NCBI GenBank assembly: GCA_016124845.1
Contig: WGMW01000022.1
Location: forward strand, 1-64,000
Direction of reading: 5' to 3'
DNA from: Flavobacteriales bacterium
Lineage (GTDB): Bacteria; Bacteroidota; Bacteroidia; UBA10329
DNA length: 64,000 nucleotides
Made by a program: the position numbers and the translations under genes. This document shows, in pieces, positions 1 through 8,241 of the stretch. The notes beneath the pieces were generated by a model that had not been told where the DNA came from, ran no database searches, and saw nothing but the letters and a program-made list of their open reading frames with translations. How positions within the stretch are numbered: position 1 is the stretch's first letter; every line of letters starts with the position of its first letter.

Positions 1-177
1 CAACTCTGAAAAATGGGTTGCAGAAAACTATCATATTACCAAGCTGACCAACTGCCTGAACTAAAGGCGGTACGCCAAAAAAATGAACTGACCTTAAAGT
101 ATAGTTTTGAAAAAGCACGTAGGAGTTATGTTTTCGGCTTCAACGGACAGGAAAAAGAAGATGAGAGAAAGAGCTAA
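1..177 (+). pseudogene. RHS-repeat core fragment (remnant)
   Basis: Reading frame 1 gives QL, a stop at 7-9, then a 54-residue stretch from the ATG at 13 to the TAA at 175. It starts with MGCRKLSYY and ends with YVFGFNGQEKEDE. From memory of the family, the pairs MGCLKLxYY and YRYGFNGxEKDDE are typical of the module near the C-terminal core of Bacteroidota RHS/YD-repeat proteins, just before the variable toxin tip. Here the frame stops right after EKEDERKS, where an intact protein would continue into the core. The in-frame stop at 7-9 and the abrupt end suggest a broken or displaced RHS tail. The upstream part lies outside the window, so an intact parent gene further left cannot be excluded. 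Family assignment rests on motif recognition only. Confidence 0.6.
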
Positions 178-180
178 TAA

Positions 181-254
181 GATCAGTTCGGAAACTGATC
201 GTACTGAACACCACACGAGTGACCCTTCGGAACACTCGGGTGAGCGGGGGAATG
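181..254 (-). repeat. Structured repeat copy A (two hairpins)
   Basis: Two hairpins in tandem. The first is GATCAGTT/AACTGATC (181-188 and 193-200). The second is CGAGTG/CACTCG (216-221 and 233-238) with a loop holding CTTCGGAA, followed by GAGCGGGGGAATG (242-254). It is an inverted partner of copy B at 733-803 and close to copy C at 59223-59294. It lies just 5' of the secreted-protein gene at 290-718, so that gene sits between inverted copies. Confidence 0.75.
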
Positions 255-289
255 AGAGACAATCGCATTTTGACGAGTGCTATCTTGGA

Positions 290-718
290 ATGGGAGTATT
301 TATCATCTGGTTTTTAGCTCTGTTTCTTTTGATGACATTTACTATGGACTCTCATGCCCAAACTCGGGACTCTATTGAAATTCGAGTCTGTGATGAGATG
401 CACCGTAAAAAAAGGGATTCTTTGGTTGAGATAGACCTTGTCATTTGTGGAGACACGATACAGTTTCCTTGGACAAAGGAGACGAAGTATCGCAGACCTA
501 CTTGTCTTGATGGAAAGAGTGACAACATAATTCCCGTAATCTTAAAAACTTGTCGATACATATACAGTTTTGCGATTCTACCGGAAGAGTGGGATCAGTG
601 TCGCGATTTTACTTTTTGCATCACAGGAGAAAGAGGCAGGCATGGGACCTACGGTTATCATTATTATTATTGCTATAATGTGAGTTCTGCTGGCTATTGC
701 CTCAGAACAAGAAGGTAA
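290..718 (+). CDS. Small secreted cysteine-containing protein, unknown function
   Basis: I do not recognise the family. From the ATG at 290 the protein has 142 residues and opens with a strong signal peptide (MGVFIIWFLALFLLM, cleavage probably after SHAQ). The frame is open further upstream to 107, but that part overlaps the RHS fragment and repeat A, so 290 is preferred because it places the signal peptide at the N terminus. The mature part has about seven cysteines and ends in a Tyr-rich, basic stretch. The gene lies between inverted repeats A and B and next to an RHS remnant. This position fits an orphan effector or immunity gene of an RHS cassette, but nothing in the protein proves it. 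Confidence 0.5.
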   Translation: MGVFIIWFLALFLLMTFTMDSHAQTRDSIEIRVCDEMHRKKRDSLVEIDLVICGDTIQFPWTKETKYRRPTCLDGKSDNIIPVILKTCRYIYSFAILPEEWDQCRDFTFCITGERGRHGTYGYHYYYCYNVSSAGYCLRTRR

Positions 719-732
719 AGGCGACTGGCTAC

Positions 733-803
733 TTCCCCCGCTCGCGCAAGTCTTCGGAACGATGACTTGTGTGGAACAGAACACGATCAGTCTCTGACTG
801 ATC
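733..803 (+). repeat. Structured repeat copy B (two hairpins)
   Basis: It begins TTCCCCCGCTCGCG, then has the stem CAAGTC/GACTTG (747-752 and 764-769) around a loop with TTCGGAA, and ends with the hairpin GATCAGT/ACTGATC (785-791 and 797-803). It starts 14 bases after the stop of the gene at 290-718. The stem bases differ from copy A but pair equally well, as expected if structure rather than sequence is kept. Confidence 0.75.
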
Positions 804-816
804 TATAAGAATGAGA

Positions 817-843
817 GTCGTCAACTTTCAAAAAGTTGACGAC
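817..843. terminator. Hairpin GTCGTCAACTTT / AAAGTTGACGAC
   Basis: Perfect 12-base inverted repeat with a 2-3 base loop. A near-identical hairpin occurs after tadA at 54344-54374. The A/T-rich tip and the lack of a long U-tract make a simple intrinsic terminator uncertain; it may be a small dispersed palindrome. Confidence 0.45.
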
Positions 844-857
844 CCTGATGCACGGAT

Positions 858-869
858 CCCCCCCCCCCC
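858..869. repeat. Homopolymer tract of 12 C
   Basis: Twelve consecutive C residues about 150 bases upstream of parD. The tract occupies the place where repeat copies B and C have CCCCC, and a degraded hairpin of the same family follows. Such tracts can vary in length by slippage. Confidence 0.8.
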
Positions 870-876
870 AATGTAT

Positions 877-899
877 CAAGTGTTCCGAAGGGTCGCTTG
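877..899 (+). repeat. Partial structured repeat copy E
   Basis: CAAGTG (877-882) pairs with CGCTTG (894-899), with one G-T pair, around TTCCGAAGGGT. Loop and orientation match hairpin 2 of copies B and C, but the GATCAGT hairpin is absent. It lies between the C12 tract and parD. Confidence 0.55.
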
Positions 900-1018
900 G
901 TCGGAAGCAGGTACCACCTTACATACAGCTTCCTCTGCTTTTGAAGAACAACGCAAAGCAGCCGGTTCCATATAGCACCACATTTCCGTATCTTCGTTCT
1001 ATCAGATTCCAATACAGC

Positions 1019-1276
1019 ATGGCAACTATTCGTAAATCCATCACCTTTACCGACACACTCAGCAACTGGATGCAATCGCTTGTGGCATCGGGCGAGTATG
1101 CCAACGAAAGCGAATACGTGCGAGAGCTGGTAAGAAAAGATAGGGAGAAGAACGCGAAGCTGTTGGCCTTGCGCGAGGCCATAGATGAAGGTCTGAAGAG
1201 TGGCGTGAGCCCGAGGTCGGTCACCGACATCCTCACTGCCAAGGAAGCACAATTGCGCAAGGATGGCCGCCTATAG
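1019..1276 (+). CDS. parD: ParD-family type II antitoxin
   Basis: An 85-residue antitoxin of the ParD/CC2985 ribbon-helix-helix type. The N-terminal MATIRKSITFTD forms the DNA-binding strand, and GEYANESEYVRELVRKD is the helix pair typical of the family. The C-terminal part (about 50-85) should bind and neutralise ParE. The frame is open upstream to 836, but that extension runs through repeat E and the C tract and has no domain, so the ATG at 1019 is chosen. It overlaps parE by 14 bases, typical of coupled translation. The RHH dimer normally represses its own promoter; the operator should lie in 900-1018, but I cannot pick it out. Confidence 0.88.
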   Translation: MATIRKSITFTDTLSNWMQSLVASGEYANESEYVRELVRKDREKNAKLLALREAIDEGLKSGVSPRSVTDILTAKEAQLRKDGRL

Positions 1277-1553
1277 GCTATCGGTGGCGGCAGCTACCGA
1301 TCTGGAGGACATTTTCGAATACGGCATTTTCCAATTCGGGCTCGCACAGGCCAAAAGCTATGTGCAGGCCATGGAGCAGCATTTTCTGGTATTGTCAGAC
1401 CATATCGGGCTGGGGCGTGGGGCGGATGAGTTGTCCAAAGGGCTGAAAAGGTTCACCTATGGTTCGCACGTTATCTTTTACATGGCCATACCCGATGGTG
1501 TTCTGGTTGTACGGGTGCTTCATCAGAGCATGGATTTTGAGCAGCATTTGTAG
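1263..1553 (+). CDS. parE: ParE/RelE-family toxin
   Basis: A 96-residue toxin of the ParE branch of the RelE/ParE superfamily. ParE proteins usually poison DNA gyrase; this is family knowledge, not shown here. Visible features are the opening YRLSVAAATDLEDIFEYG, the central RGADELSKGLKRFTYGSHVIFY (the usual G.R..P/L..G.R.F.Y.SHVIFY pattern) and the tail VVRVLHQSMDFEQHL, all characteristic of ParE. Length is normal. It follows parD with a 14-base overlap, completing an addiction module next to repeat-rich accessory DNA, which may help stabilise that segment. Confidence 0.9.
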   Translation: MAAYRLSVAAATDLEDIFEYGIFQFGLAQAKSYVQAMEQHFLVLSDHIGLGRGADELSKGLKRFTYGSHVIFYMAIPDGVLVVRVLHQSMDFEQHL

Positions 1554-1557
1554 CAGA

Positions 1558-2088
1558 TCACTTCCCACTCCCATACCACCCGCTGTACATCACATACTTG
1601 GCAGCAATGCCTTTGAGGGTTTCGGCAGAGGTGTCGGGGTCAAGCTGTTTCACCTTTCTGGCGGGTGTGCCCGCATAGATGGCGTTGGGTTCCAGCACTT
1701 GGTTTTCCAGCACCACGGCCCCGGCCGCCACAATGGTACCTGAGGGCACAATGGCGTTGTCCATTACAATGGCACCCATGCCTATCAGCACGTTATCGTG
1801 TATATGGCAGCCATGCACAATGGCGTTGTGGCCCACGGTCACATCATTTCCCATGCGAGTGGCACTTTTTTCAAAGGTTCCGTGCACCACGGCCCCGTCC
1901 TGTATGTTCACGCGGTCGCCCAGAATAAGGTCGTTCACATCGCCACGTAGCACGCAGTTGTACCAGAAACTACAGTTGTCACCGGCCGTAATGCGGCCAA
2001 TGAGCGTAGCATTCTCGGCCACAAAACAATCCTTTCCAAGTTGGGGCGTCTTCCCGTTCAATGTCCTAATCAATCCCATATTTCGCAC
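1558..2088 (-). CDS. Gamma-class carbonic anhydrase-like hexapeptide protein
   Basis: A 176-residue left-handed beta-helix protein of the gamma-carbonic anhydrase/YrdA/PaaY group. Hexapeptide repeats run from about 12 to 145. The metal-binding histidines are in AVVHGTF, VGHNAIVHGCHI, where family members place three Zn/Fe ligands. The RGDVNDLILGDRVNIQDGAVVHG motif is highly characteristic. Members hydrate CO2 or act as CoA-related acyl hydrolases/transferases, and activity cannot be told from sequence. The start could be the first Met or Met4 (MGLIRTL). The gene converges on parE with only 4 bases between stops. Confidence 0.9.
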   Translation of the reverse strand: MRNMGLIRTLNGKTPQLGKDCFVAENATLIGRITAGDNCSFWYNCVLRGDVNDLILGDRVNIQDGAVVHGTFEKSATRMGNDVTVGHNAIVHGCHIHDNVLIGMGAIVMDNAIVPSGTIVAAGAVVLENQVLEPNAIYAGTPARKVKQLDPDTSAETLKGIAAKYVMYSGWYGSGK

Positions 2089-2194
2089 AACCTCGTTTAC
2101 AAGTTTCCGTTAAATATGCGAAATGCCTCGTTTACTGCATGGTCGGTTACCTGTACAGAGGCATAATTTCCGTAAAATTGTCAGTCCTGTGAGA

Positions 2195-5100
2195 ATGGCG
2201 TTGAAGACATCCCGAAATCCGATCCTTTTAGTGTTGATGCTGCTGGCTTTCAGCAGCGGTTATGCGCAGGAATGCGGCATCATTTACGTTTCGCCCACGG
2301 GCGCCACAAGCGGTGTTGCCGGCACGCGCGATACACCTGCGGAACTTCAGTACGCCTTCACCCTCGTAGACCCTACCAACAACCACATGCGGTTGGCGCA
2401 TGGCGTTTACGAGCTGACAGAAACGCTCGACATTCCATCAGACCTGGTGGTTGAAGGAGGTTTTGAAGCAGGAACATGGATAAAAACGAATGCCGATACT
2501 ACCATCTTCCATCGCGATGCGAGCAACTATGATGTGGTGAACAAGGCCCTCATCGGTGTGCGGATGGAGAATCAGTCCAATTTCCGTTTTCAGGACATCA
2601 CTCTCAAAGTGGATGATGCACCTGCGGGTGGTGTGAGCATTTATGGTATCTACATCTCCGGATGTTCAGATTATTACATTTCGCGCTGCATGGTCTTTAC
2701 TGGAAATGCTTCGGATGGGTCGCCCGGAGCCAATGGCCAGCAGGGTTTGCCCGGAGCAGACGGAGCAGACGGTGAAACAGGCGAGCAGGAAGGAAATTGC
2801 TGTCGTGCCGGTGGTGCCGGTGGTTCTGGTTCATTCTCCGGTAGTAATGCCGGAGGAGCTGGGGGCGATGGTGGCGAATGGGGCGGCTTTCAGGTAATGG
2901 AGCAGTGCGTATTGGGTTTTTGTACGTGGGTTGTAACGCCCAGTAGTGAGTACACCAATCCGGGAAATGACGGTAGCAACGGGGTCGGTCAGGGTTACGG
3001 ACATGGCGGATTGCGGGGAGTTGGCCTATGTGAGTTGACCTATGCGAACACAAATTGTTCATCTACTCAATTGAATGCAGGTGGTGTAGGTACGGATGGC
3101 CTTGAAGGAATTGATGGCAATCCGGGTTCTCAGGGTGTTGCTACCTATGCAGGAGGTTTCTACGTTCCAGGCACCGGAACTACCGGTGATCCTGGACAGA
3201 CAAACGGTGCCGGTGGCGGTGGCGGTGGCGGTGGCGGTGGTAAAGGTTGCGAGCCAGCTGCCATCAACGTGAGTGTGACCTCGGGATCAAGTCCTTATAA
3301 TGGAGATACGGTCTACAATACTGCCGGTTCGGGAGCTGGTGGCGGTGGAGGTGGCGAAGGTGGCCAGGCCGGTGCGGGAGGTATCGGTGGCGAAGGCGGA
3401 GGAGGCATCTTCTGCGTCTTTGCGTACAATAATGGTAGCAATGGGGTCATTCAAGACTGCCGATACCTGATGGGTAATGGTGGTCAAGGAGGTGAAGGTG
3501 GAGCAGGCGGCCCTGGTGGCCCTGGAGGGCAAGGAGGCATGGGAGGTGTTTTGGGCGACAATGGCCCCAATCACAGTTGCAACAATGGCGAAGGAGGTGA
3601 TGGTGGCCGAGGTGGCGATGGCGGCATTGGAGGCCCTGGCGGGAAAGGCTCGGATGGTGTGCGGAAAGGACTTTACCAACTGGATGCAACTCCTGCGCTC
3701 GACCCCAACATTTACAATCCTTGGGAGCCGGAGATCCATGTGGAGTATTTCGGTTGTACCAACTCCAACGTAAGGGTAGAAACAAATGCTACAGGGATTA
3801 TCAATTGGATATTCGGTTTCGGGGCCGAACCACAGAATAGTACCGAACAGGTCGATACCGTTCAGTATTCAGGATTGCTCGGTTCAAGGAACTTGACGCT
3901 TATTGTGGACGGGGTTCCGTACTTCTATGCCAATTATATTTTGGTGGAGGAGGATTTCGACCCACCTGTCATCGATGCTTCACGCTTCACCATCTGTGCA
4001 GGAGAATCAACAGACCTTTCCACCACTTTTGTGGGTGAAACCTACGAATGGACCATTCCTGGAGGCTCCATTACATCTTCTACAGATCAGAATCCGGGAA
4101 CGGTGACCTTCAATACGCCCGGTGATTATGTCATCGAACTCATCACCACCAGTTGTTGTGGAACATCGAAAGCTGTAGATACGGTTCATGTGTTGCAGCA
4201 GGTGCAGCCAGATCTTGGACCGGACCTACGCGCCTGCTTCCTTGGCGGGCTTCCGGTGCTGGATGGTGGAGGAAATGACGGTGCCACATATATGTGGTAT
4301 CTCAATGGATTTCCAACAGGACTTCCTCAACAGCACCTTGAAACCACAGTTACTGGAACGTATGGAGTGGAGGTAAGCTACGGTCCGGGTTGTTCGGGAA
4401 CGGATAGTGTATACGTGGAGATTTACACCATCACGCCCGTTGATCTTGGGCCCGATCAGGCCATCTGTCCGGGAAATCCGCTGCCTGTCCTTAACGCTGG
4501 AATCGATAGTGCCGATTACTCATGGACGTTGAACGGAAATCCGGTCGGAACCAACGATATAGAATTGGAGGTTAACCTTCCGGGAAACTACGCGGTTTCT
4601 GTGGTGGAACAGGATGGCTGTTCTGGGCAGGATGAGGTGGAAGTGCTGGTGAGTGAGCCCTCTGTTTTCTTGGGGGCAGATATCAACGTGTGTGCGAATG
4701 AGTCCTTTCCCGTTTTGGATGCACTGAACCAAGGTTCGACCTACGAGTGGTTTTACGAAACTCAGAGCATTCCAGGTGCCACATCGCAGACCTATCAACC
4801 TACGCAAGGTGGTACTTACGATGTGACCATCACCAATATTTACGGCTGTCAGGCTTCCGATCAGATTGATATAAACACATTCCCATCGTTGAATGCTTCG
4901 TTCTCAGGGCCGTCCACTGCCACATTAGGAGCATCGGTCTCATTTCAGGATCAGACCACGCCAGCGGTCAATTCTTGGACATGGAATTTCGGTGATGGAA
5001 CTCCGTTGGTCACACAGCAGAGTCCAAGTCATGCCTTTGCTGCGGTTGGAGTGCGCCCCGTGTTCATGATCGCATCAAACGGAATCTGTTCTGATACGGC

Positions 5101-5665
5101 TTACAGTGAAGTGGATGTGAACTGGAACTGTCCGAACATCGGCCTTACGGCCGCATTTACTATGAACACAGATACAGTTGTGCTTTCGGGTCTTGGCAAT
5201 GTGGAATTGACCAACAACAGCCAGAATGCCACCGAATACCAATGGGATTTCGGGGATGGAACGGGAACGGATCCAACGGTGAATCCGATACACGTTTACA
5301 GCAACGAAGGCACATACACCATAACGCTTACGGCCATCAACTACAACTGCACCACTACGGTTTCGCAGAGCATTGTTGTTGTTCCGTTCGGTGTTGGCAT
5401 TACGGAAGTGCTTTCCGATCAGCATTTGGTGGTCTATCCCAATCCGAACACAGGCCAGTTTGCCGTAGAAGTTTCGTTGGATGCGGCTTCCGAAATGCAG
5501 GTCGAGTTGAACAATGTCTTGGGTCAGCGGGTTTATCAGACCAAACTGTCTGCCCGTTCTTATTGGAGAAAGGAATTCGATATGAGTTCGTATGTCAAAG
5601 GAATCTACGTACTCAGAATTTCAACCGACAAAGGCGTTTTGCAGCGAAGAATCGTGATTGAATAA
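2195..5665 (+). CDS. Large secreted glycine-rich/PKD protein with T9SS type A sorting domain
   Basis: A 1156-residue secreted protein. The ATG at 2195 puts the signal peptide (ILLVLMLLAFSSGYAQ) first; the frame extends upstream to 2123 without a plausible signal. Residues about 25-170 resemble the start of a right-handed parallel beta-helix. About 170-490 alternate collagen-like Gly-X-Y stretches (SPGANGQQGLPGADGADG) with Gly-rich loops, including ten consecutive Gly codons near 3211-3240. Immunoglobulin/PKD-like modules follow: two PKD repeats with WNFGDG and WDFGDG lie near 900-960 and 985-1055. The last ~80 residues (VVYPNPNTGQF to LQRRIVIE) form a type A T9SS sorting domain, so the protein should be exported and attached to or released from the cell surface. 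Its role is unknown; adhesion or a matrix role is plausible. nfuA follows by 3 bases. Confidence 0.85.
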   Translation: MALKTSRNPILLVLMLLAFSSGYAQECGIIYVSPTGATSGVAGTRDTPAELQYAFTLVDPTNNHMRLAHGVYELTETLDIPSDLVVEGGFEAGTWIKTNADTTIFHRDASNYDVVNKALIGVRMENQSNFRFQDITLKVDDAPAGGVSIYGIYISGCSDYYISRCMVFTGNASDGSPGANGQQGLPGADGADGETGEQEGNCCRAGGAGGSGSFSGSNAGGAGGDGGEWGGFQVMEQCVLGFCTWVVTPSSEYTNPGNDGSNGVGQGYGHGGLRGVGLCELTYANTNCSSTQLNAGGVGTDGLEGIDGNPGSQGVATYAGGFYVPGTGTTGDPGQTNGAGGGGGGGGGGKGCEPAAINVSVTSGSSPYNGDTVYNTAGSGAGGGGGGEGGQAGAGGIGGEGGGGIFCVFAYNNGSNGVIQDCRYLMGNGGQGGEGGAGGPGGPGGQGGMGGVLGDNGPNHSCNNGEGGDGGRGGDGGIGGPGGKGSDGVRKGLYQLDATPALDPNIYNPWEPEIHVEYFGCTNSNVRVETNATGIINWIFGFGAEPQNSTEQVDTVQYSGLLGSRNLTLIVDGVPYFYANYILVEEDFDPPVIDASRFTICAGESTDLSTTFVGETYEWTIPGGSITSSTDQNPGTVTFNTPGDYVIELITTSCCGTSKAVDTVHVLQQVQPDLGPDLRACFLGGLPVLDGGGNDGATYMWYLNGFPTGLPQQHLETTVTGTYGVEVSYGPGCSGTDSVYVEIYTITPVDLGPDQAICPGNPLPVLNAGIDSADYSWTLNGNPVGTNDIELEVNLPGNYAVSVVEQDGCSGQDEVEVLVSEPSVFLGADINVCANESFPVLDALNQGSTYEWFYETQSIPGATSQTYQPTQGGTYDVTITNIYGCQASDQIDINTFPSLNASFSGPSTATLGASVSFQDQTTPAVNSWTWNFGDGTPLVTQQSPSHAFAAVGVRPVFMIASNGICSDTAYSEVDVNWNCPNIGLTAAFTMNTDTVVLSGLGNVELTNNSQNATEYQWDFGDGTGTDPTVNPIHVYSNEGTYTITLTAINYNCTTTVSQSIVVVPFGVGITEVLSDQHLVVYPNPNTGQFAVEVSLDAASEMQVELNNVLGQRVYQTKLSARSYWRKEFDMSSYVKGIYVLRISTDKGVLQRRIVIE

Positions 5666-5668
5666 CCC

Positions 5669-6274
5669 ATGGAAAAGACCGTCCCATACACCATTTATGC
5701 TGAAGCTACGCCCAACCCTACCACAATGAAGTTTGTGGCCAATCGGGTGCTTTTGGAAAGCGGCTTGGCCGAATACACCAGTTTTGAAGATGCCAAGGGA
5801 AGCCCATTGGCAATGAAGCTGTTCGCGTTCCCGTTCATTACAGGGGTTTTCATCCAGTACAATTTCATCACTTTGATGAAGTCTGATATGGTCGCATGGG
5901 AAGATGTGGTGATGGAACTCCGCGAGTTCGTCCGCGATTATCTGAACGGTGGTGGAACCATTGTAACCGAACTTCCTGAAGGTGCTTTGAAGACCGAAGA
6001 AGACATTGCTGCTACACGCGTACATTCTGAACCAAGTTCAGACCTCGAAGAGAAGATCATTGCCATTTTGGACAATGAGATCGCTCCTGCCGTGGCGCAA
6101 GACGGTGGCAATATCACCTTTAAAGGCTATGAGAACGGAGTGGTGAACGTGGTACTCCGTGGAGCTTGTAGCGGCTGTCCTTCCTCAACGGTAACGTTGA
6201 AGAATGGTATCGAAACCTTGCTAAAGAACCGGCTTCCGGGAGAAGTTAGGGAGGTTGTGGCCATTAACGGGTGA
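5669..6274 (+). CDS. NfuA-like Fe-S cluster carrier
   Basis: A 201-residue protein with an N-terminal Nfu_N domain (about 5-95, from YAEATPNPTTMKFVANRVL) and a C-terminal NifU domain (about 125-200). The latter has the cluster-binding GACSGCPSS motif with Cys167 and Cys170. Two monomers bridge one [4Fe-4S] cluster and pass it to apo-enzymes in the cytoplasm. Full-length two-domain forms are common in Bacteroidota and mitochondria. It starts 3 bases after the T9SS gene, and its TGA overlaps the GTG of the next gene, suggesting translational coupling with the cysteine-cluster protein. Confidence 0.9.
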   Translation: MEKTVPYTIYAEATPNPTTMKFVANRVLLESGLAEYTSFEDAKGSPLAMKLFAFPFITGVFIQYNFITLMKSDMVAWEDVVMELREFVRDYLNGGGTIVTELPEGALKTEEDIAATRVHSEPSSDLEEKIIAILDNEIAPAVAQDGGNITFKGYENGVVNVVLRGACSGCPSSTVTLKNGIETLLKNRLPGEVREVVAING

Positions 6275-6735
6275 TTTCCGCCCGCGTGACTATAGAACGG
6301 AAGAAACTAATTCAACGGCTTAAAAAGGTCAATCCACGCCAGTTGGATGCACTTTTTCATGAGGCACATGAGAAAGCGTTTTCGTGTATCGATTGCTTGC
6401 AATGCGCCAATTGCTGTACAACCACTGGCCCACTTTTAACAGACACCGACATCAAGCGAGTTTCTAAGCACCTTCGGATGAAAGATGCCGAGTTTGTGGA
6501 GCAATACGTTCGTGTGGATGAGTATGGCGACCAAGTTTTCAAATCAATGCCATGCCCATTTTTAGGTGCGGATAATTACTGTTCCATTTATGAACATCGG
6601 CCAAAGGCTTGTAGAGAATACCCGCACACCGACCGTGTAAAGCAGCACCAATTACTGAAGCTGCATTTGAAGAACGCGGAAATATGTCCTGCGGTTGAGC
6701 AGGTTTTGGAGGATGTTTCCAAAAACCTTTCGTAG
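6271..6735 (+). CDS. YkgJ-family cysteine-cluster protein
   Basis: A 154-residue protein of the YkgJ (CxxCxxCC) family. SCIDCLQCANCC near residue 45 and later Cys in MPCPFLGADNYCSIYEHRPKACREYP form the conserved set thought to bind zinc or an Fe-S cluster. The exact function of the family is unknown. Two GTG starts are possible: 6271, overlapping the upstream stop as GTGA, and 6286, giving 149 residues and MTIERKKLI. The coupling with nfuA makes a metal- or cluster-related job reasonable, but this is inference. Confidence 0.8.
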   Translation: MISARVTIERKKLIQRLKKVNPRQLDALFHEAHEKAFSCIDCLQCANCCTTTGPLLTDTDIKRVSKHLRMKDAEFVEQYVRVDEYGDQVFKSMPCPFLGADNYCSIYEHRPKACREYPHTDRVKQHQLLKLHLKNAEICPAVEQVLEDVSKNLS

Positions 6736-6741
6736 CATGTC

Positions 6742-6789
6742 ATGCTGAACTTGGTTCAGCATCCAGTAGACCCTGAAACAAGTTCAGGG
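6742..6789. repeat. Double hairpin between convergent genes
   Basis: Two adjacent inverted repeats: ATGCTGAAC/GTTCAGCAT (6742-6750, 6754-6762) and CCCTGAA/TTCAGGG (6771-6777, 6783-6789). They lie between the stop of the YkgJ gene and that of odhB, where termination from both sides is needed. The TCATGCTGAAC...TTCAGCAT wording is like small dispersed palindromes found in many bacteria, so this may be a REP-like element. Confidence 0.6.
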
Positions 6790-6796
6790 TGACCAA

Positions 6797-8068
6797 TCAA
6801 AGTCCTAAAAGAACTTCTTCGCCCGTCTTACCACCGAATAGCATGGTTGCAGGGTTTTCGAGCATGTTCTTCACTTTCACCAAGAACGAAACAGACTCTT
6901 TTCCATCAATGATGCGGTGGTCATAGCTCAACGCCAGGTACATCATCGGACGAGCAACGACCTGACCGTCTTCCACAACCGCGCGCTCTACGATATTGTG
7001 CATTCCAAGAATGGCGCTCTGTGGTGGGTTCAGAATCGGGGTGCTCATCATCGAACCGAAAACTCCACCATTCGTTATGGTGAATGTTCCGCCAGTCATT
7101 TCCTCTACCGTGATCTTTCCATCGCGCGCTTTGATGGCCAAACGCTTGATCTCAGCCTCAATTTCGGCCAAGCTCATCTGCTCTGCATTGCGCACAACTG
7201 GAACCATCAGTCCTTTCGGAGAACTTACTGCAATACCGATGTCGCAGTAATCGTGGAACACCAATTCCTGACCATCGATCATGGCATTCACCGCAGGGAA
7301 ATGATACAAGGCTTCAGTCACCGCTTTGGTGAAGAAGCTCATGAAACCAAGGTTCACTCCGTGAGAATCGGCAAACTGGTTCTTGTACTTGTTGCGCAGA
7401 TCCATTATCGGCTTCATGTTCACCTCGTTGAACGTGGTGAGCATGGCCGTTTCGTTCTTCACAGAAACCAAACGCTCCGCCACTTTCCTGCGCAGCATGC
7501 TCATTTTCTCTCTGCGTTCTTCGCGACCACCAGCCCAACTCTGACCTGCATCGCCCAACGCAAATCCTGAAGACATCGCAGCCAGCACATCTTGCTTGGT
7601 AATGCGACCATCTTTTCCAGTGGCTTTCACCTGGTTGGCACCAATTCCGTTCTCACTCATCAGTTTCTTAGCCGCTGGAGAAGGCGTTCCGCTTGCATAC
7701 GAATCAGCTTTGGCGGCAGCAACAGGTGCTTTCTTTTCTTCCTTAGCTGCGGGTGGCGCCTCTTGCTTCGCAGGTGCAGGATCTGGAGCTTTTTCTTCTT
7801 TCGGAGCTTCGCTACCAGCAGGTGCCTCGGCATCGGTGTCGATGGTGGCGATCACACCGCCAACAGGCACCGCATCGCCTTCCGCAACTTTCCAAGTAAT
7901 GGTTCCTGCCTTCTCGGCTGGAATGGCCAATGTGGCCTTGTCTGAATCAACTTCACAGATCTCCTCGTCAAGGAAAACGTAATCGCCATCTTCCTTCAGA
8001 AGTGTTGCGATTTCAACTTCGGTGATCGACTCTCCAGGACTCGGAACGGTAATTTCTACAACTGGCAT
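6797..8068 (-). CDS. odhB: 2-oxoglutarate dehydrogenase E2 (dihydrolipoyl succinyltransferase)
   Basis: A 423-residue E2 subunit of the TCA-cycle 2-oxoglutarate dehydrogenase complex, which transfers succinyl from lipoate to CoA. The lipoyl domain covers 1-75, with the lipoylated lysine at about 44 in DSDKATLAI. An Ala/Pro/Glu-rich linker runs to about 125. The E1/E3-binding domain follows ([13 protein letters not shown], about 130-165), then the catalytic acyltransferase domain with the active-site pattern YDHRIIDG near the C terminus. The start at 8068 gives [14 protein letters not shown], the standard E2 beginning; the frame continues 28 codons further upstream without meaning. sucA lies immediately upstream on the same strand. 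No E3 gene is in the window. Confidence 0.95.
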   Translation of the reverse strand: MPVVEITVPSPGESITEVEIATLLKEDGDYVFLDEEICEVDSDKATLAIPAEKAGTITWKVAEGDAVPVGGVIATIDTDAEAPAGSEAPKEEKAPDPAPAKQEAPPAAKEEKKAPVAAAKADSYASGTPSPAAKKLMSENGIGANQVKATGKDGRITKQDVLAAMSSGFALGDAGQSWAGGREERREKMSMLRRKVAERLVSVKNETAMLTTFNEVNMKPIMDLRNKYKNQFADSHGVNLGFMSFFTKAVTEALYHFPAVNAMIDGQELVFHDYCDIGIAVSSPKGLMVPVVRNAEQMSLAEIEAEIKRLAIKARDGKITVEEMTGGTFTITNGGVFGSMMSTPILNPPQSAILGMHNIVERAVVEDGQVVARPMMYLALSYDHRIIDGKESVSFLVKVKNMLENPATMLFGGKTGEEVLLGL

Positions 8069-8152
8069 TTTGTGGTGTTTGCTGATTTGATACTGTGATG
8101 ATTCGCTTTTGTACAATACTCTAAAAGAGACATTTTTTGGCCACACTAACAC

Positions 8153-8241
8153 AGATTTTCTGTGAAAACCTCTGTGTTTTCTGCGTCTCTGTGGCTATTT
8201 CATGTTCCTTGTTCATACAGGCGAACTATCATATTTTGATT
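8153..8241. other. Intergenic spacer between sucA and odhB
   Basis: No gene or clear signal. It contains a CTCTGTG...TCTGCGTCTCTGTGG stretch with an imperfect inverted partner TTTTCTGTGAAAA. The wording is similar to the low-complexity sequence around the GxxExxY gene near 24350-24890. Confidence 0.4.

Noticed and set aside
836-1018. Upstream extension of the parD frame by 61 codons
   Set aside because: It reads through the C12 tract and a repeat hairpin, has no domain, and ParD proteins begin at the MATIRKS position.
821-1260. Minus-strand frames of 113 and 143 codons opposite parD
   Set aside because: They are antisense shadows of a clear antitoxin gene, with no motif or signal of their own.
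3287-3785. Long minus-strand frames opposite the glycine-rich region
   Set aside because: Gly-rich coding gives few stops on the opposite strand; the translations are low-complexity Thr/His/Ala shadows.
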